NCBI GenBank assembly: GCA_022579005.1
Contig: MU401473.1
Location: 1-64,000 of the forward strand
Reading direction: 5' to 3'
Source: Poronia punctata
Lineage: Eukaryota; Ascomycota; Sordariomycetes; Xylariales; Xylariaceae
DNA: 64,000 nucleotides
The translations under genes were made by a program, and so were the position numbers. This document shows, piece after piece, positions 11,854 to 21,910 of the stretch (positions are counted from its first letter, which is position 1; each line of letters opens with the position of its first letter). A model generated the notes under the pieces. It made no database searches, was not told the origin of the DNA, and saw only the letters and a list, made by a program, of their open reading frames with translations.

Positions 11854-14604
11854 ATGTCTACCAATCATTCGACCGGCTCTCCCGGTCCCGGTCGCACACT
11901 ATCGCTCACAAAGCACCAGGCGGACGAGAATACCAAAATAGGCAAGGAGGGTCCCTCCGTTGGCACTATGAGTGACCAGCTTAAGTCGCTCCTCGTTTTT
12001 GTGAGTAAATCTCCGTTTATCCTATACAAGCACAATTTGATATCTCTCACAGCAGCGTGGACCATGTCGGCCACGGCTGTATTTATACCACTATGCGACT
12101 CTGCAGTCCTTTTGTTCTTGTTTACTCCCATAACCCGTTCCCTGCACACACTAGCTGGGAGCTAACAGCGAGCTTTTTGCAGGAATCGGCTGGCACAACT
12201 TCTCAGAAGCGACCAACTGGAGCCCTCTCGCCCGCATCCCTTGTTAATCAAAGCTGTCCTGAGGTCAGTCCAGGCCAGCTGACGGAGCTAAATACGTTGC
12301 TCGAACTAATGGCTCTGCGGCAGAGGACCAAGCATAACCACGAGACCCCGCGCCCTGCCGAGTACGCCGACGAGATGGATGGTTCGCTGTCCAAATTGAC
12401 GTCGCACCCTTCGAGCCTTCCTCATGCCGGAAACGGCTTCAAGTACCCGGCGGGCCCTGCTAACGAAAAAAACCCAGCCCAAGCCACATCTGCTAACTCG
12501 CTGCCAATTACTCCTGCAGCTAAGGGCTACGGAAGCACAGCACCCTCCACTCGGCCTGCTAGCGCTGCAATGAATGAGGTCCCTGTCAGTGATGAGGAGT
12601 TGATGCGACTCAAACTAGAGCTCGCACAGGCCCAGGACAAGATTTATCGCCTCGACCAGCAGCTTGCTTCCACCCGTCCAGTACTTCGGGGACCAGAGCA
12701 GCCGGGCATTACCTCACCAGTGGAGGATAGGTTCCCAGTCGAGGGTCATCCTGGACCTATCTCAACCCGCTACTCGAATATGCAGACCACTAACTCGGCA
12801 GCGCCTTTTGTTAGAAAAGAAGGTGGCAATGCTTGGTCTGGGTACGAGGATTCCCGCTCTGACACCAGCGATGTCGTATCATCGGGTGGTTATAGCCGCC
12901 CTCGCAATATTTGGGGTGCAATGAAGCAAACTCCATCTGAGATGCCGCAGGCAGGACCATGGGTTGGACGAGCCGCCAGTCACAGTTTCGTCGAGTCTGG
13001 ATTGCCTTACGACTCTTCTAACAACGGCTTCCGAGCTGGTCGACTGACACCCGACTTCGATTTAACTACAAAGCCTGCCGGTACTCGACGAGGGAGCCGA
13101 TTCGACAATCGTTTTGGTGCCCAACCCTATGGAGGACAGCAAGGTTACGGAGGATACAACTACCCCCATGGACAGTACGAGTCAGGACCAATGCTATCCG
13201 GCGGCTCTCAGAACGGCATGGGAGCACCGGTGTACTCCAACTACCAACCCAACCCTGTCGGAACGTCTTTGTCGCCTCTCGCCAACGAATTCACTTCGAT
13301 GCCTAACAATAATGGGCCGTGGAAGCCCGAGGTAAGATCTTCCCCGGTGTTTTTGGTATAATGGAGAACTAACAAAGCCTCGAACAGCCCGTCTCGACCG
13401 AAGGACAGACATACTTGCCCACTACGGAGCCATTGAACTATCGCCGCCTCCTCGACCGCAATGTAAACTGCAACTGGAAGTATATTGTTGACAAGATTGT
13501 TTGCAGCAACGACCAGCAAGCTTCCATCTTCTTGCAACAGAAGCTCAAGGTTGGCACCCCGGATCAGAAATATGACATCGTCGAGGCCATTGTCGCCCAA
13601 GCCTATCCCTTGATGATCAATCGATTCGGCAACTTTTTGGTGCAGCGTTGCTTCGAGCATGGCACACCCGAGCAAGTCATCAAGATTGCTGAGGCCATTC
13701 GGGGTTGTACGCTTACCTTGTCGATGGACCCGTTTGGTTGCCACGTCGTCCAAAAGGCGTTCGACTCGGTTCCCGAAGATTACAAGGCCATCATGGTCCA
13801 CGAACTCTTGCGTCGCATCCCGGAAACTGTCATTCACCGCTATGCTTGCCATGTTTGGCAGAAGCTTTTCGAGCTCCGATGGACAGAGTCGCCACCCCAG
13901 ATTATGAAGTATGTGAATGAAGCGCTACGCGGAATGTGGCACGAGGTCGCTTTGGGTGAGACGGGTAGCCTCGTCGTCCAGAACATATTTGAGAACTGTC
14001 TGGAGGAGGACAAGGTATGACATTCGCCAGACGACAGCCTAATGAGTGACGTGGCCGTGCTGACTAGCCCTTCCAGAGACCCTGCATCGAGGAAGTGCTT
14101 GGCAACATCGACATTGTTGCCCACGGCCAATTTGGAAACTGGTGCATTCAACATATCTGCGAGCATGGTGCACCTGCTGATCGTAGCCGAGCTATTGACC
14201 ATGTGATCCGATATGCCGCTAAATACAGCATGGATCAGTACGCTTCCAAGGTAGTCGAGAAGTGTCTGAAGATCGGGGGCGCCGAGTTCCTCGCCCGATA
14301 TCTTGACCGAGTCTGTGAAGGCCGTATGGATCGACCTCGCATCCCACTGATTGATATTGCCAGCGACCAGTACGGCAACTACCTGATCCAGTGGATTCTG
14401 CAGCACGCCAATCCCCAGCACAAGGAGATTGTAGCTGCCCACATCCGAAAGCACATGGTGTCGCTTCGGGGTTCCAAGTTTGGTAGCCGTGTTGGTATGC
14501 TCTGCACCAACCCTGCCGTTGCCACGCGACCTGGACCAGGCGTGGGCCCTGGAATCGGTCGTGCACCACCGGGATCTCGCTTTGGTGGCCGCGGGTACCA
14601 ATAG
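11854..14604 (+). CDS. Pumilio/PUF-family RNA-binding protein
   Basis: Cytoplasmic 3'-UTR-binding post-transcriptional regulator. Four exons: 11854-12000, 12183-13331, 13388-14014 and 14077-14604, giving 816 residues. Introns are GT-AG with a GCTAACAG, AACTAACA or TGACTAG branch region, and phases fit. Residues 1-180 are low-complexity, about 184-208 form a short coiled coil (EELMRLKLELAQAQDKIYRL), 210-430 are Ser/Gly/Tyr-rich and disordered, and about 448-780 form the PUF domain. Eight repeat cores are visible in order: ASIFLQQ, GNFLVQRC, GCHVVQKA, ACHVWQKL, GSLVVQNI, GNWCIQHI, ASKVVEKC, GNYLIQWI. Repeats 6, 7 and 8 carry the N/Q, S/E and N/Q base-contact pairs that read U, G, U in canonical PUF proteins, so UGU-containing targets are expected. 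The tail is Gly/Pro-rich. Which ascomycete PUF clade it belongs to cannot be settled by eye. Confidence 0.93.
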
Positions 14605-15977
14605 TTCCCCACTGCCCCCGAGAGCCGCCCTTCTCCAACCGATTTCTGTCTGGAGAAACTGGGGCCAAAATGAGTAGCATACCCTGGCTACCTACCCACG
14701 CCTTTTCTTTCTTGCCTGTCGGTTTCAGTAACATTTCTTTGTCTCTATCCTCGGCTTTCCGAACTAGCAGAACTTCGACGGATTTCAGCTCGATTGTTGT
14801 TGGAGCGGTCATCATCTGACAAAGTCGCACAGAAGCAAGCATCATCTGGAGCAGACAATTTACAATTCATACGTCTACGACATCCTACGCCCGGCGGGCT
14901 ACTTACTGCCTTGTCTGGGTGCTTTGGACACATCATGGTTACGGATTTTGTGATATGACGTCGACAGTTCGGAATACAGTCACCCACCCTATTCGACATC
15001 CGACCATGAAACGCCCGTCAATGTTCTGACCTTGTTGGCCTGGGTAGGGATCGAATCGCGGCTATTCCCAAATGCCATACGACGTGTTGTCTCATTTAGT
15101 TGCGTGGATGGTTTCCTTGATCTCAACCGCGTAGACATTCTGCAAAGAATCAGATAGTCCCTGTGTTGGTCATTGGAGAATTCAGGTTTGCAGTTTTCGG
15201 TGGCATCACATGAAGAGAACGAAACAGAGTTGCAAGAGTTTGAGGAAGGAATAATAGGTCTAGGCACAAAGAGTTAGGAAGTGGAGGAAGAGGTCTCTAG
15301 TGCTCTAGTACTCTTGTATTTTGAGCTATCAGGGCAGTGTTATAAATAAATCAGCTTGTACTAATCAATAAGTTTCTATTACCCAGACGTGTTCCCTCCT
15401 CTTTTGTCCATCAAGTATGTATCCACAGCCGGTCGACCGTAAGAATGAGTATCTGTGCGTGACAGCAACAAGAACAGACATTGAGCGAACTGATGAGCCT
15501 TATCTGGAAGAGCACCTGAGAATTACTGATGGAGATTTGTTGATGCAGCAACAGAAGCGCCAACACATTTTCAATCTTCGTCTTATTCTTCCCGCCCATC
15601 GTGGTTTGTCTCTACTTCTTATTCTCTCTTTCCTCTGGGGACGAAACAACGTGACTATGCAATATATGTACATTTACTACACAACATGGCGTACATGTAG
15701 TGAGACAGTCCGACTCGAAAACTTCACTTCAGCTTTAACAGTGAAACAAAGGGAAAAACAGAGAAAGGAGAAGATGGCTGGTTGAGCTTGAAGCAAAGCA
15801 TCTTCCGCCCTTCACCTTCCTCGGTATGAGGTATCATGCTACTAATAGGGTTTTATATGTCCTGAACCCTCCCCGGGAGCCTTGTCGCGGCGATTTTACC
15901 TGTCCTATCTATTGGTCTCGATTGCCGGTTCAGTGTGATTGGATGAAAGAGTCTTGGGTTTGGTTGCATCTCGCGAT
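14605..15977. other. Convergent intergenic region between PUF and nuo78
   Basis: Holds the 3' ends of two converging genes. A 122-codon open frame at 15417-15785 (+) has no recognisable domain and is probably chance. Nothing else is supported. Confidence 0.5.
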
Positions 15978-18558
15978 TTATGCGCCATATGCTACCTGTC
16001 CCATGGGCTTGTCTTCTCCCATGCCGGGGGCCATGAAATTTGTGTCGGGGTTGCCGGTCGCTTTGGCGGCTGAGCAACGCGCCATCGTTGGTGAACTATT
16101 TTGCGGGTTGTCATGTTAGCCGGGGTACCTGGGCCATGAAATTGTAGTGGGATATATGCAGGACGTTAAAACTTACCTCCTGGAGATGACATCGGTAAAG
16201 TAGAAGTCTTCGATGACCTTCTTCAGGGGTTCGCCTGTGGGCTTGGCACCCTTGTTCTGATCCACTAACTGTACCTTGCTCAGTTGCGGGAGGGATGTGG
16301 GCTCAACGACGTCGTAGGCAGCGAGTGCGGGGCTGATTTCGGCCATTCTATCCCGGACCATGGCAACGTCATCGTAGGGTAGAGGGGCGCCGAGGAATTC
16401 ACTGGCAGCACGGATGATCTTCCAGTCGGTGCGAGCAGCGCCAGGTAGCGAGGTAGCAGCACGAGTCATCTGCACACGTCCCTCGGTATTGACGTACGTA
16501 CCGGCCTTTTCTGTGTAGGCGGCGCCGGGGAGGACAATGTCGGCGATTTGGGCACCCCGATCACCATGGTGGCCCTGGTAGACGACGAATGCATCCTTGG
16601 GGATATCAGCCTCGTTGAACTCATCGGCGCCGAGCAACCAGACGAATTTGGGCTTCGTCTCGGCAACAGCGGGGGATGGCGTCGTGAATCCAACCTCGAA
16701 CGCACCGGCCCTCGAGGCAGCCCGCTGCAGGATGTTGAAACCGTTGTGCTCTTCAGTCAAGAAGTTGGCGGCATTCTTGTCGACAAAGGTGCCGATAAGC
16801 TCGTAGAAAGCCTTGGCATCGGGGTGCTCGGTGACACCAGATCCGACGACAATCATGGGCTTCTTAGCAGCTTGCAGTTTCTTCCCAAAGGGACCGGCCA
16901 AGGCCTTCTTCAAGGCAGCGTAATCGGTACCGAGGTGCTCAAAATCAAAGGTCGAGTCCCATGTCTCACCGACGACGCCAATCTCCAGCTCTGACCGTAG
17001 CCACTGCTTACGAATTCTGGCGTTGAGCACAGCAGCCTCGTGTCTGGGGTTGGTGCCGACGAGAAGCATGCAGTCGACCTCTTCGACAGCCCAGATGGTC
17101 GAGTTGAACAGGTAGTTGGAGCGGACGTCAACACCGTGGGCGAGAGGGCTGCTTCCGGAAGGCATATCGAGGGCCAGGTTTTCGTGGCCGAGCTTGTTGG
17201 CTAGATCCTTCATGGCCACCAGAGACTCGACTTCCGTCAGCTCGCCGGCGATAGCTTTGAACTCGTTCGGCTTGGGGGCCAGATGCTGATAGGCTGCGCC
17301 GATCTCGGTCAAGGCTTGCTCCCAGGTGGCGGGTTCGAACTTGCCCTCCCTGCGGACAAGCGGCATGGTCAGACGCTGTGTCTTGAGGCCATCACAGGCG
17401 AAACGGGTCTTGTCGTTGATCCATTCCTCGTTTACATCGTCGTTGAGGCGAGGCTGGACGCGCATGACCTCGAGGCCACGGCTATCCACTCGGATGGCGG
17501 ATCCTAGGCCGTCCAATACATCGATAGACTCGGTCTTCTTCAGCTCCCACGGACGGGCTCGGAAGGCATAGGGCTTCGACGTAAGGGCGCCGACGGGGCA
17601 GAGATCGATGACGTTGGCAGACATTTCAGAATCGAGGTTTTGCTCCAGGTATGTGCCGATCTGGATATCGTTACCGCGGCCGAAGGATCCCATCTCGGGC
17701 GCACCAGCGACGTCGTTGGCGAACCGAATGCACCTCGTGCAGTGAATACACCGGTTCATCGAAGTCTTGATCAGAGGGCCGATATTCTTGTCCTCGACGG
17801 CTCGCTTGCCACCAACCTCGTGGAAACGACCCCGGTCGGCACCGTAACGCATAGACTGGTCTTGAAGATCACACTCGCCACCTTGGTCGCAGATAGGGCA
17901 GTCTAGGGGGTGGTTCGCTAGCAGAAACTCCATCACTCCTTCTCTGGCCTTGTGGGTGAGCGGCGAGTTTGTCTTGACCACCATGCCGGGTTGGACGGGC
18001 CAGGCGCAAGATGCGACGGGTTTGGGCGCGCGTTCGACTTCGACGAGGCACATACGGCAGTTACCGGCGATCATGAGTTTTCTGAGCGATATTGTTAGCA
18101 AAACAAGAGGTCGGCCGTGGGCGGGGACGCGATGCATTCGTACTCATGGTAGCAGTATCTGGAAGGTCACAACGGTTAGCTAAACAACGCACACTCCAGC
18201 GAGAATATGCAGGCTTTCGAATGACGATTGCTGACCTTGGAATTGTGACGCCTGCCTTCTCGCAAGCCTGGATTAATGCCGACCCGGCTGTCGTCTAGTT
18301 AGTGGCGGGATCTTTGGCTCCCCGTGACGAATAACCCTCATTCTCGGCTGCATACCTTCTATCGACACTTTCTTTCCATCTGCGGGCGAATTAGCAAAGA
18401 ACTCGAACCATATTCCTCCCCCTAGATGTAGATGACGGACCAACTGTGAGCTCGACTTCGGCCGGGCGTTGAGAAGTAGCGGAAAAAGCTCTCGAAGCCG
18501 TGGCGGAGAGCTGCCGGGGCGTCCGCCAAGCCGAACGAGCCAGCGTATGTCGAAGCAT
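15978..18558 (-). CDS. nuo78: NADH:ubiquinone oxidoreductase 78 kDa (75 kDa/NDUFS1-type) subunit, complex I
   Basis: Iron-sulphur subunit of the complex I peripheral arm, mitochondrial matrix side. Six exons on the minus strand: 18558-18441, 18379-18356, 18287-18236, 18158-18144 (a 15-nt microexon), 18081-16177 and 16095-15978, giving 743 residues, about the usual fungal length. Residues 1-28 are an Arg/Ser/Ala-rich presequence. Ligands are all present: N1b 2Fe-2S cysteines 67, 78, 81 and 95; N5 His127 with Cys131, 134 and 140; N4 Cys181, 184, 187 and 231. The molybdopterin-oxidoreductase-like domain follows. The last exon gives the tail SPTMARCSAAK...NFMAPGM; without it the protein would stop falsely at ...ISRR. 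The first intron has an uncommon GTCCGT donor but is needed to give the conserved VDGKK junction. The other splice sites are standard. Confidence 0.95.
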
Positions 18559-19839
18559 CGTGTCGTCCCGACGGAATACGAGGTAGAGGGGAGAGAGGGA
18601 CGGACAGGGGAGGAGGTCGCGGGTGGCGGTCAATTGAATGAACCAGCTCGAGTGTTGACGTCTCTTTTTCACTGGGTTGAGACGGCGCTCGGGGCTTGAA
18701 TCGAAGTCAAATCGCCTCTCAGTTGCGGATTACAGAGCAAGCACTGACCATTGGCTGCTCTGATTGGGTAAGTGGTCTAATGGATAGACACTAGTCACTT
18801 AAGCGGGTGATTATATCGAGAGCCCGGCTATTGGTCAATACCTTTGGTGCTCTCTACATATCCCCACTCAATTTCCAGTTTAGGTAACCCACAGAGAGCT
18901 ACAATTGGGACACGGACCACATCGCACTATCCACTTAAACCTAGGGTATTTAAAACTGGACGTGGTTTTCACCTTTTGCTTGCTTTCTCTTCTTTCCCAA
19001 ACAAAATTGTACCATGGGCACATTTTATTGTAGGTGAGCTTGGACAGGGACCTGGTTCGCCAGGACTCTTGTTGCAATCGAGTCTTCCTCTATCTTGTGC
19101 TCTAGAAAAACTATATGGACGCCGATTATGGAAGCACGTGAAGAGCTCTTTGGTTTTAATGATCACTGCCTCTTACCGCCGGTCGTTACATTCCCTTTTC
19201 CTCATTTTCTCCTGTTGAACGGTTTAGTAAGTATACTTGGGGCACCGGATGTCGTCCCTCTTCCAATGAGGCATGGATGGAGGCCCGTTGTTCTCGACTG
19301 CTCGTTATTGGTTATTTTTCGATCAACTGAAACGGCGTGTCTAGTAAATTCTACATGTCTCGTCGTATGCTGGATCTGCCCTTGTCTGCCCACGAATGTG
19401 ATTGGGCAGCGTAAATCGAAATCTCGGCTCGCGTCTTAGCGTTGTAGATTCTCTATAAATTTTATAAAGACCCGACATGTAGAGCTTGGGATCGTAGATG
19501 CACGGTTATCGCGTCCTGCTGTTGCGCTTGATACCTAGTGTTTCTTTCATATGAACCTATGATGGATTCTTGGTCGTGCCACAACATGCGTTTGATGTCG
19601 ACCAGCTCTTCTGCATCGGAAACATTGAGAAGCGCGAAACGAAGTTATCTAAAAGGCATATTCACTGTCGTAAAAAAATCAGAAACGCATTCGGCAGCAG
19701 AGGCAGTGTTTGGCAACTGCAGTTGCATCCTCTTGTTATTTTCTTGCTTGACCTCTCTCGCTTCGTACATCATTAGCCCCGGGACCCGATTATCGCTAGA
19801 CAGTCCGGTTTAGCAAAATCGCCAATCACCAATAACCTC
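18559..19839. other. Intergenic between nuo78 and tRNA-Lys
   Basis: Contains the nuo78 promoter (right of 18558). Short open frames on both strands have no family resemblance. A weak tRNA-like A-box at about 18769-18790 was examined and rejected. Confidence 0.45.
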
Positions 19840-19971
19840 GCCCGGTTAGCTCAATCGGTAGAGCGTGAGACTCTTAATCTCAAGGTTGCGGGTAAGTTAT
19901 CTGTTCAAATCTTGTCTGAGTTCTTATCCCATATTAACATCATATCAAAGGTTCGACCCCCGCATTGGGCT
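19840..19971 (+). tRNA. tRNA-Lys(CTT): tRNA-Lys(CTT) interrupted in the T arm by a GT-AG intron
   Basis: Exons 19840-19891 and 19951-19971 join to a 73-nt cloverleaf: acceptor GCCCGGT/ATTGGGC (two G-T pairs), D stem GCTC/GAGC, anticodon arm TGAGA-CTCTTAA-TCTCA with anticodon CTT, T arm GCGGG-TTCGACC-CCCGC, and discriminator T. No intron sits at the canonical position 37/38. Instead 59 nt separate the fourth and fifth bases of the T stem. Removing GTAAGT...AAAG restores a perfect T arm. Because the insert ends in G, the genomic junction still reads GGTTCGACC, so the internal B box is intact; the A box (TAGCTCAATCGG) is also intact. A T7 run follows at 20015. The structure is seen directly; expression is inferred. 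Confidence 0.9.
19892..19950 (+). other. Spliceosomal-type intron inside tRNA-Lys(CTT)
   Basis: 59 nt with donor GTAAGT, acceptor AAAG and a branch-like ATTAAC with its A at 19937, 13 nt before the acceptor. Size and signals match the protein-gene introns in this window (mostly 57-104 nt). It lies between tRNA positions 52 and 53, not where the tRNA splicing endonuclase normally cuts. Whether the spliceosome, the endonuclease or another route removes it cannot be read from sequence. Confidence 0.8.
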
Positions 19972-20014
19972 CAATTCCTGATGCCTTCCGGCTTACCGGG
20001 AGTAGCAACCACTC

Positions 20015-20021
20015 TTTTTTT
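20015..20021 (+). terminator. Pol III T-run terminator for tRNA-Lys
   Basis: Seven consecutive T residues begin 44 nt after the tRNA 3' end, the first adequate Pol III stop on the coding strand. This predicts a primary transcript with a long 3' trailer. Confidence 0.55.
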
Positions 20022-20688
20022 ATTTTGCTAAAACCCTAGAATTAGGAATATGGCGCTGTGCAAAACATACCAGTTACAGTAGTTACCCCTCGAACAGCCC
20101 TCCCTTGTCATGCTTGGGGGAAAGGGGTAGCCTTTGGTGCCTTTGAACTTGGATCTCAGCTTTCTCAATATAACTATGTATATAGAACAGTGTGCCTTCC
20201 TCCTACTTAGATTGTACCCAAATAGCCGGCATTACGGACTCGAAAATAGCAAGTACGCCGGGGCCCCTTCGCAGATGCAATGAAAACTACAACGAAGATT
20301 GTGAGAATACAGAGCCGGAGCCGTAAACGCGCATAGTCGGGCTATATCTCGCTAGAAGGGAGGAAGGTAAATAGGCATTATTGTTGGCTAGCATGCTGAG
20401 TAGACTGCATACTTCGGTGGAACGAGTATCTCGGTTTTGGCGCAGAGCCACCTACGACCCGATACTCTAGGTTGGTATATTCTAACGTCAAATGTTCAGT
20501 GATGTAGGGAGTGTTGGAAAGTTGCTATATTTTTAAGGAATTATGTGGCACACCTTGCAATTCCCCTACCCGACGCCTATCCTACCGACTTCAGATCGAA
20601 TTTCCTCGGGCTGAATATCAATGTCCACACGGAGATTCTAGAGGAAAACTGCAGGACAACGACTTTGAAAGCACACTGTGATTGAGAA
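20022..20688. other. Intergenic
   Basis: No gene or RNA signal recognised. Confidence 0.4.
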
Positions 20689-21294
20689 TCAATACATTGC
20701 GTGGTATGCAATGGCGACATCCCTGACTCTGCTGTGTTCCATGGCGCGAAAGGACTGGCTCGTGACGGAGCGCCGGCCGGCTCCAGTCTTCGGTCGTAAC
20801 CATGGGGACACTGAGGTGCGGTCAACCCAATGCGATAAACACCCCGCTTGCTCTCTACTCGTAGTTAGAATCGATTCTTCCCGTACTGACAACGAAGCTG
20901 CATAATCTACGACTTGTGAGAGCTGCACGATGGAAAGGTGCGCCACATCTCCATTCGGAGAATTGACTTTGCCAAGCCACATGTAGGTGTACAGCCTACA
21001 GGCCACCAGCCGCATCTGTATGGTTCCTCCTGCATGCGACAAGTGCCGAAGTGAAAGACAACCACATTTAGAATTATCAGGATCACATCCTTCCCATTTT
21101 GGTCTATTCCGCCACACGACAAATTCCCAAGAGAAATCATCGCATCGGAATTGCATGGGTGCTGGAACATAGGCAATATTGGGCTCAAAGAACTCCCGGC
21201 GAAGATGCCACGGTATCGTATCGAGTCGCGACCTCTTACTTTTTGAAGGCTTTCGATGACGTACGTAGCTGTCCCACGAAGAAAGCGCGCCCAT
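20689..21294 (-). CDS. Unrecognised open frame (201 codons), possible gene or relic
   Basis: An uninterrupted 201-codon frame with a stretch that reads like real protein: FFEPNIAYVPAPMQFRCDDF and then SWEFVVWRNRPKWEGCDPDN, rich in aromatic residues with paired cysteines. The rest, including the basic N-terminal 35 residues and the C-terminal half, looks random. I do not recognise a family. It could be an exon of an orphan gene, a decayed coding segment, or chance; an ORF of this length has a fair probability of occurring once by chance in 64 kb. No supporting splice structure was found. Confidence 0.2.
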   Translation of the reverse strand: MGALSSWDSYVRHRKPSKSKRSRLDTIPWHLRREFFEPNIAYVPAPMQFRCDDFSWEFVVWRNRPKWEGCDPDNSKCGCLSLRHLSHAGGTIQMRLVACRLYTYMWLGKVNSPNGDVAHLSIVQLSQVVDYAASLSVREESILTTSREQAGCLSHWVDRTSVSPWLRPKTGAGRRSVTSQSFRAMEHSRVRDVAIAYHAMY

Positions 21295-21910
21295 TGCGCA
21301 TACTGCGTCCTGTGATCAATCTTCACCGCTTGGCAAGAGCGTACGTAAGTGCTGGATGTACCTGTCACCCTGTGTCATCAAAAGGGCCAAAAATAGGACG
21401 GGATATAGCAGCTATGCTTTGCCATACGAAGACCTTGGATATTGTGTAGCCTCATATCCAGCAAACAGTCCACGCTTTTCTCAGCCTGACATTAATGTTT
21501 TCACCTCACACATGGTCTACAATACGTTGATAAAGATGACGATGAGAATTTTTTCCCCTTCTCCAACACGCCGGGAATCCTCCGATACTCATCCATCACC
21601 TGCATGCTTAATAAACAGCCGACCCCCGGGCCGCTCCTCATCAATTTCCGGCTTAGCATTGGTGGGTATAAAGACGAGATTGGTTTTCAACCGCACGTTA
21701 AGTCCATGGGCTCATCCCCACATGTAATTTACGTGAGATATCCTGAACGAAAAACATCGGCAGGATTCGGACTTAAGGTTTAATCGCGGATTTGGCAAGA
21801 TTTGGGTTTACACATTGCCTTGTTCACGTACCAACATCAAAGCCGATCGGGCTCGGCAGCCTCTCATTCTCATTTTCATTCTCATCTTCATCTCACATAA
21901 ACACAACAAG
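21295..21910. other. Intergenic, promoter of the MFS gene
   Basis: No coding region supported. The last 100 bases contain CATTCTCATTTTCATTCTCA-type pyrimidine/TCAT repeats just before the MFS start. Confidence 0.4.

Noticed and set aside
15417..15785. 122-codon plus-strand frame between PUF and nuo78
   Set aside because: Starts with ATG and has mixed composition but no recognisable family, splice context or leader; within chance expectation.
16548..16994. Long plus-strand open frames across the nuo78 gene (also 17640-17906)
   Set aside because: Antisense shadows of the high-GC coding exon; no family resemblance and the minus strand is unambiguous.
18765..18835. tRNA-like stretch with an A-box resembling TGGTCTAATGG and a CGAGAGCCCGG tail
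   Set aside because: No pairing acceptor stem, no proper anticodon arm and the T loop lacks TTCGA; at best a decayed tRNA fragment.
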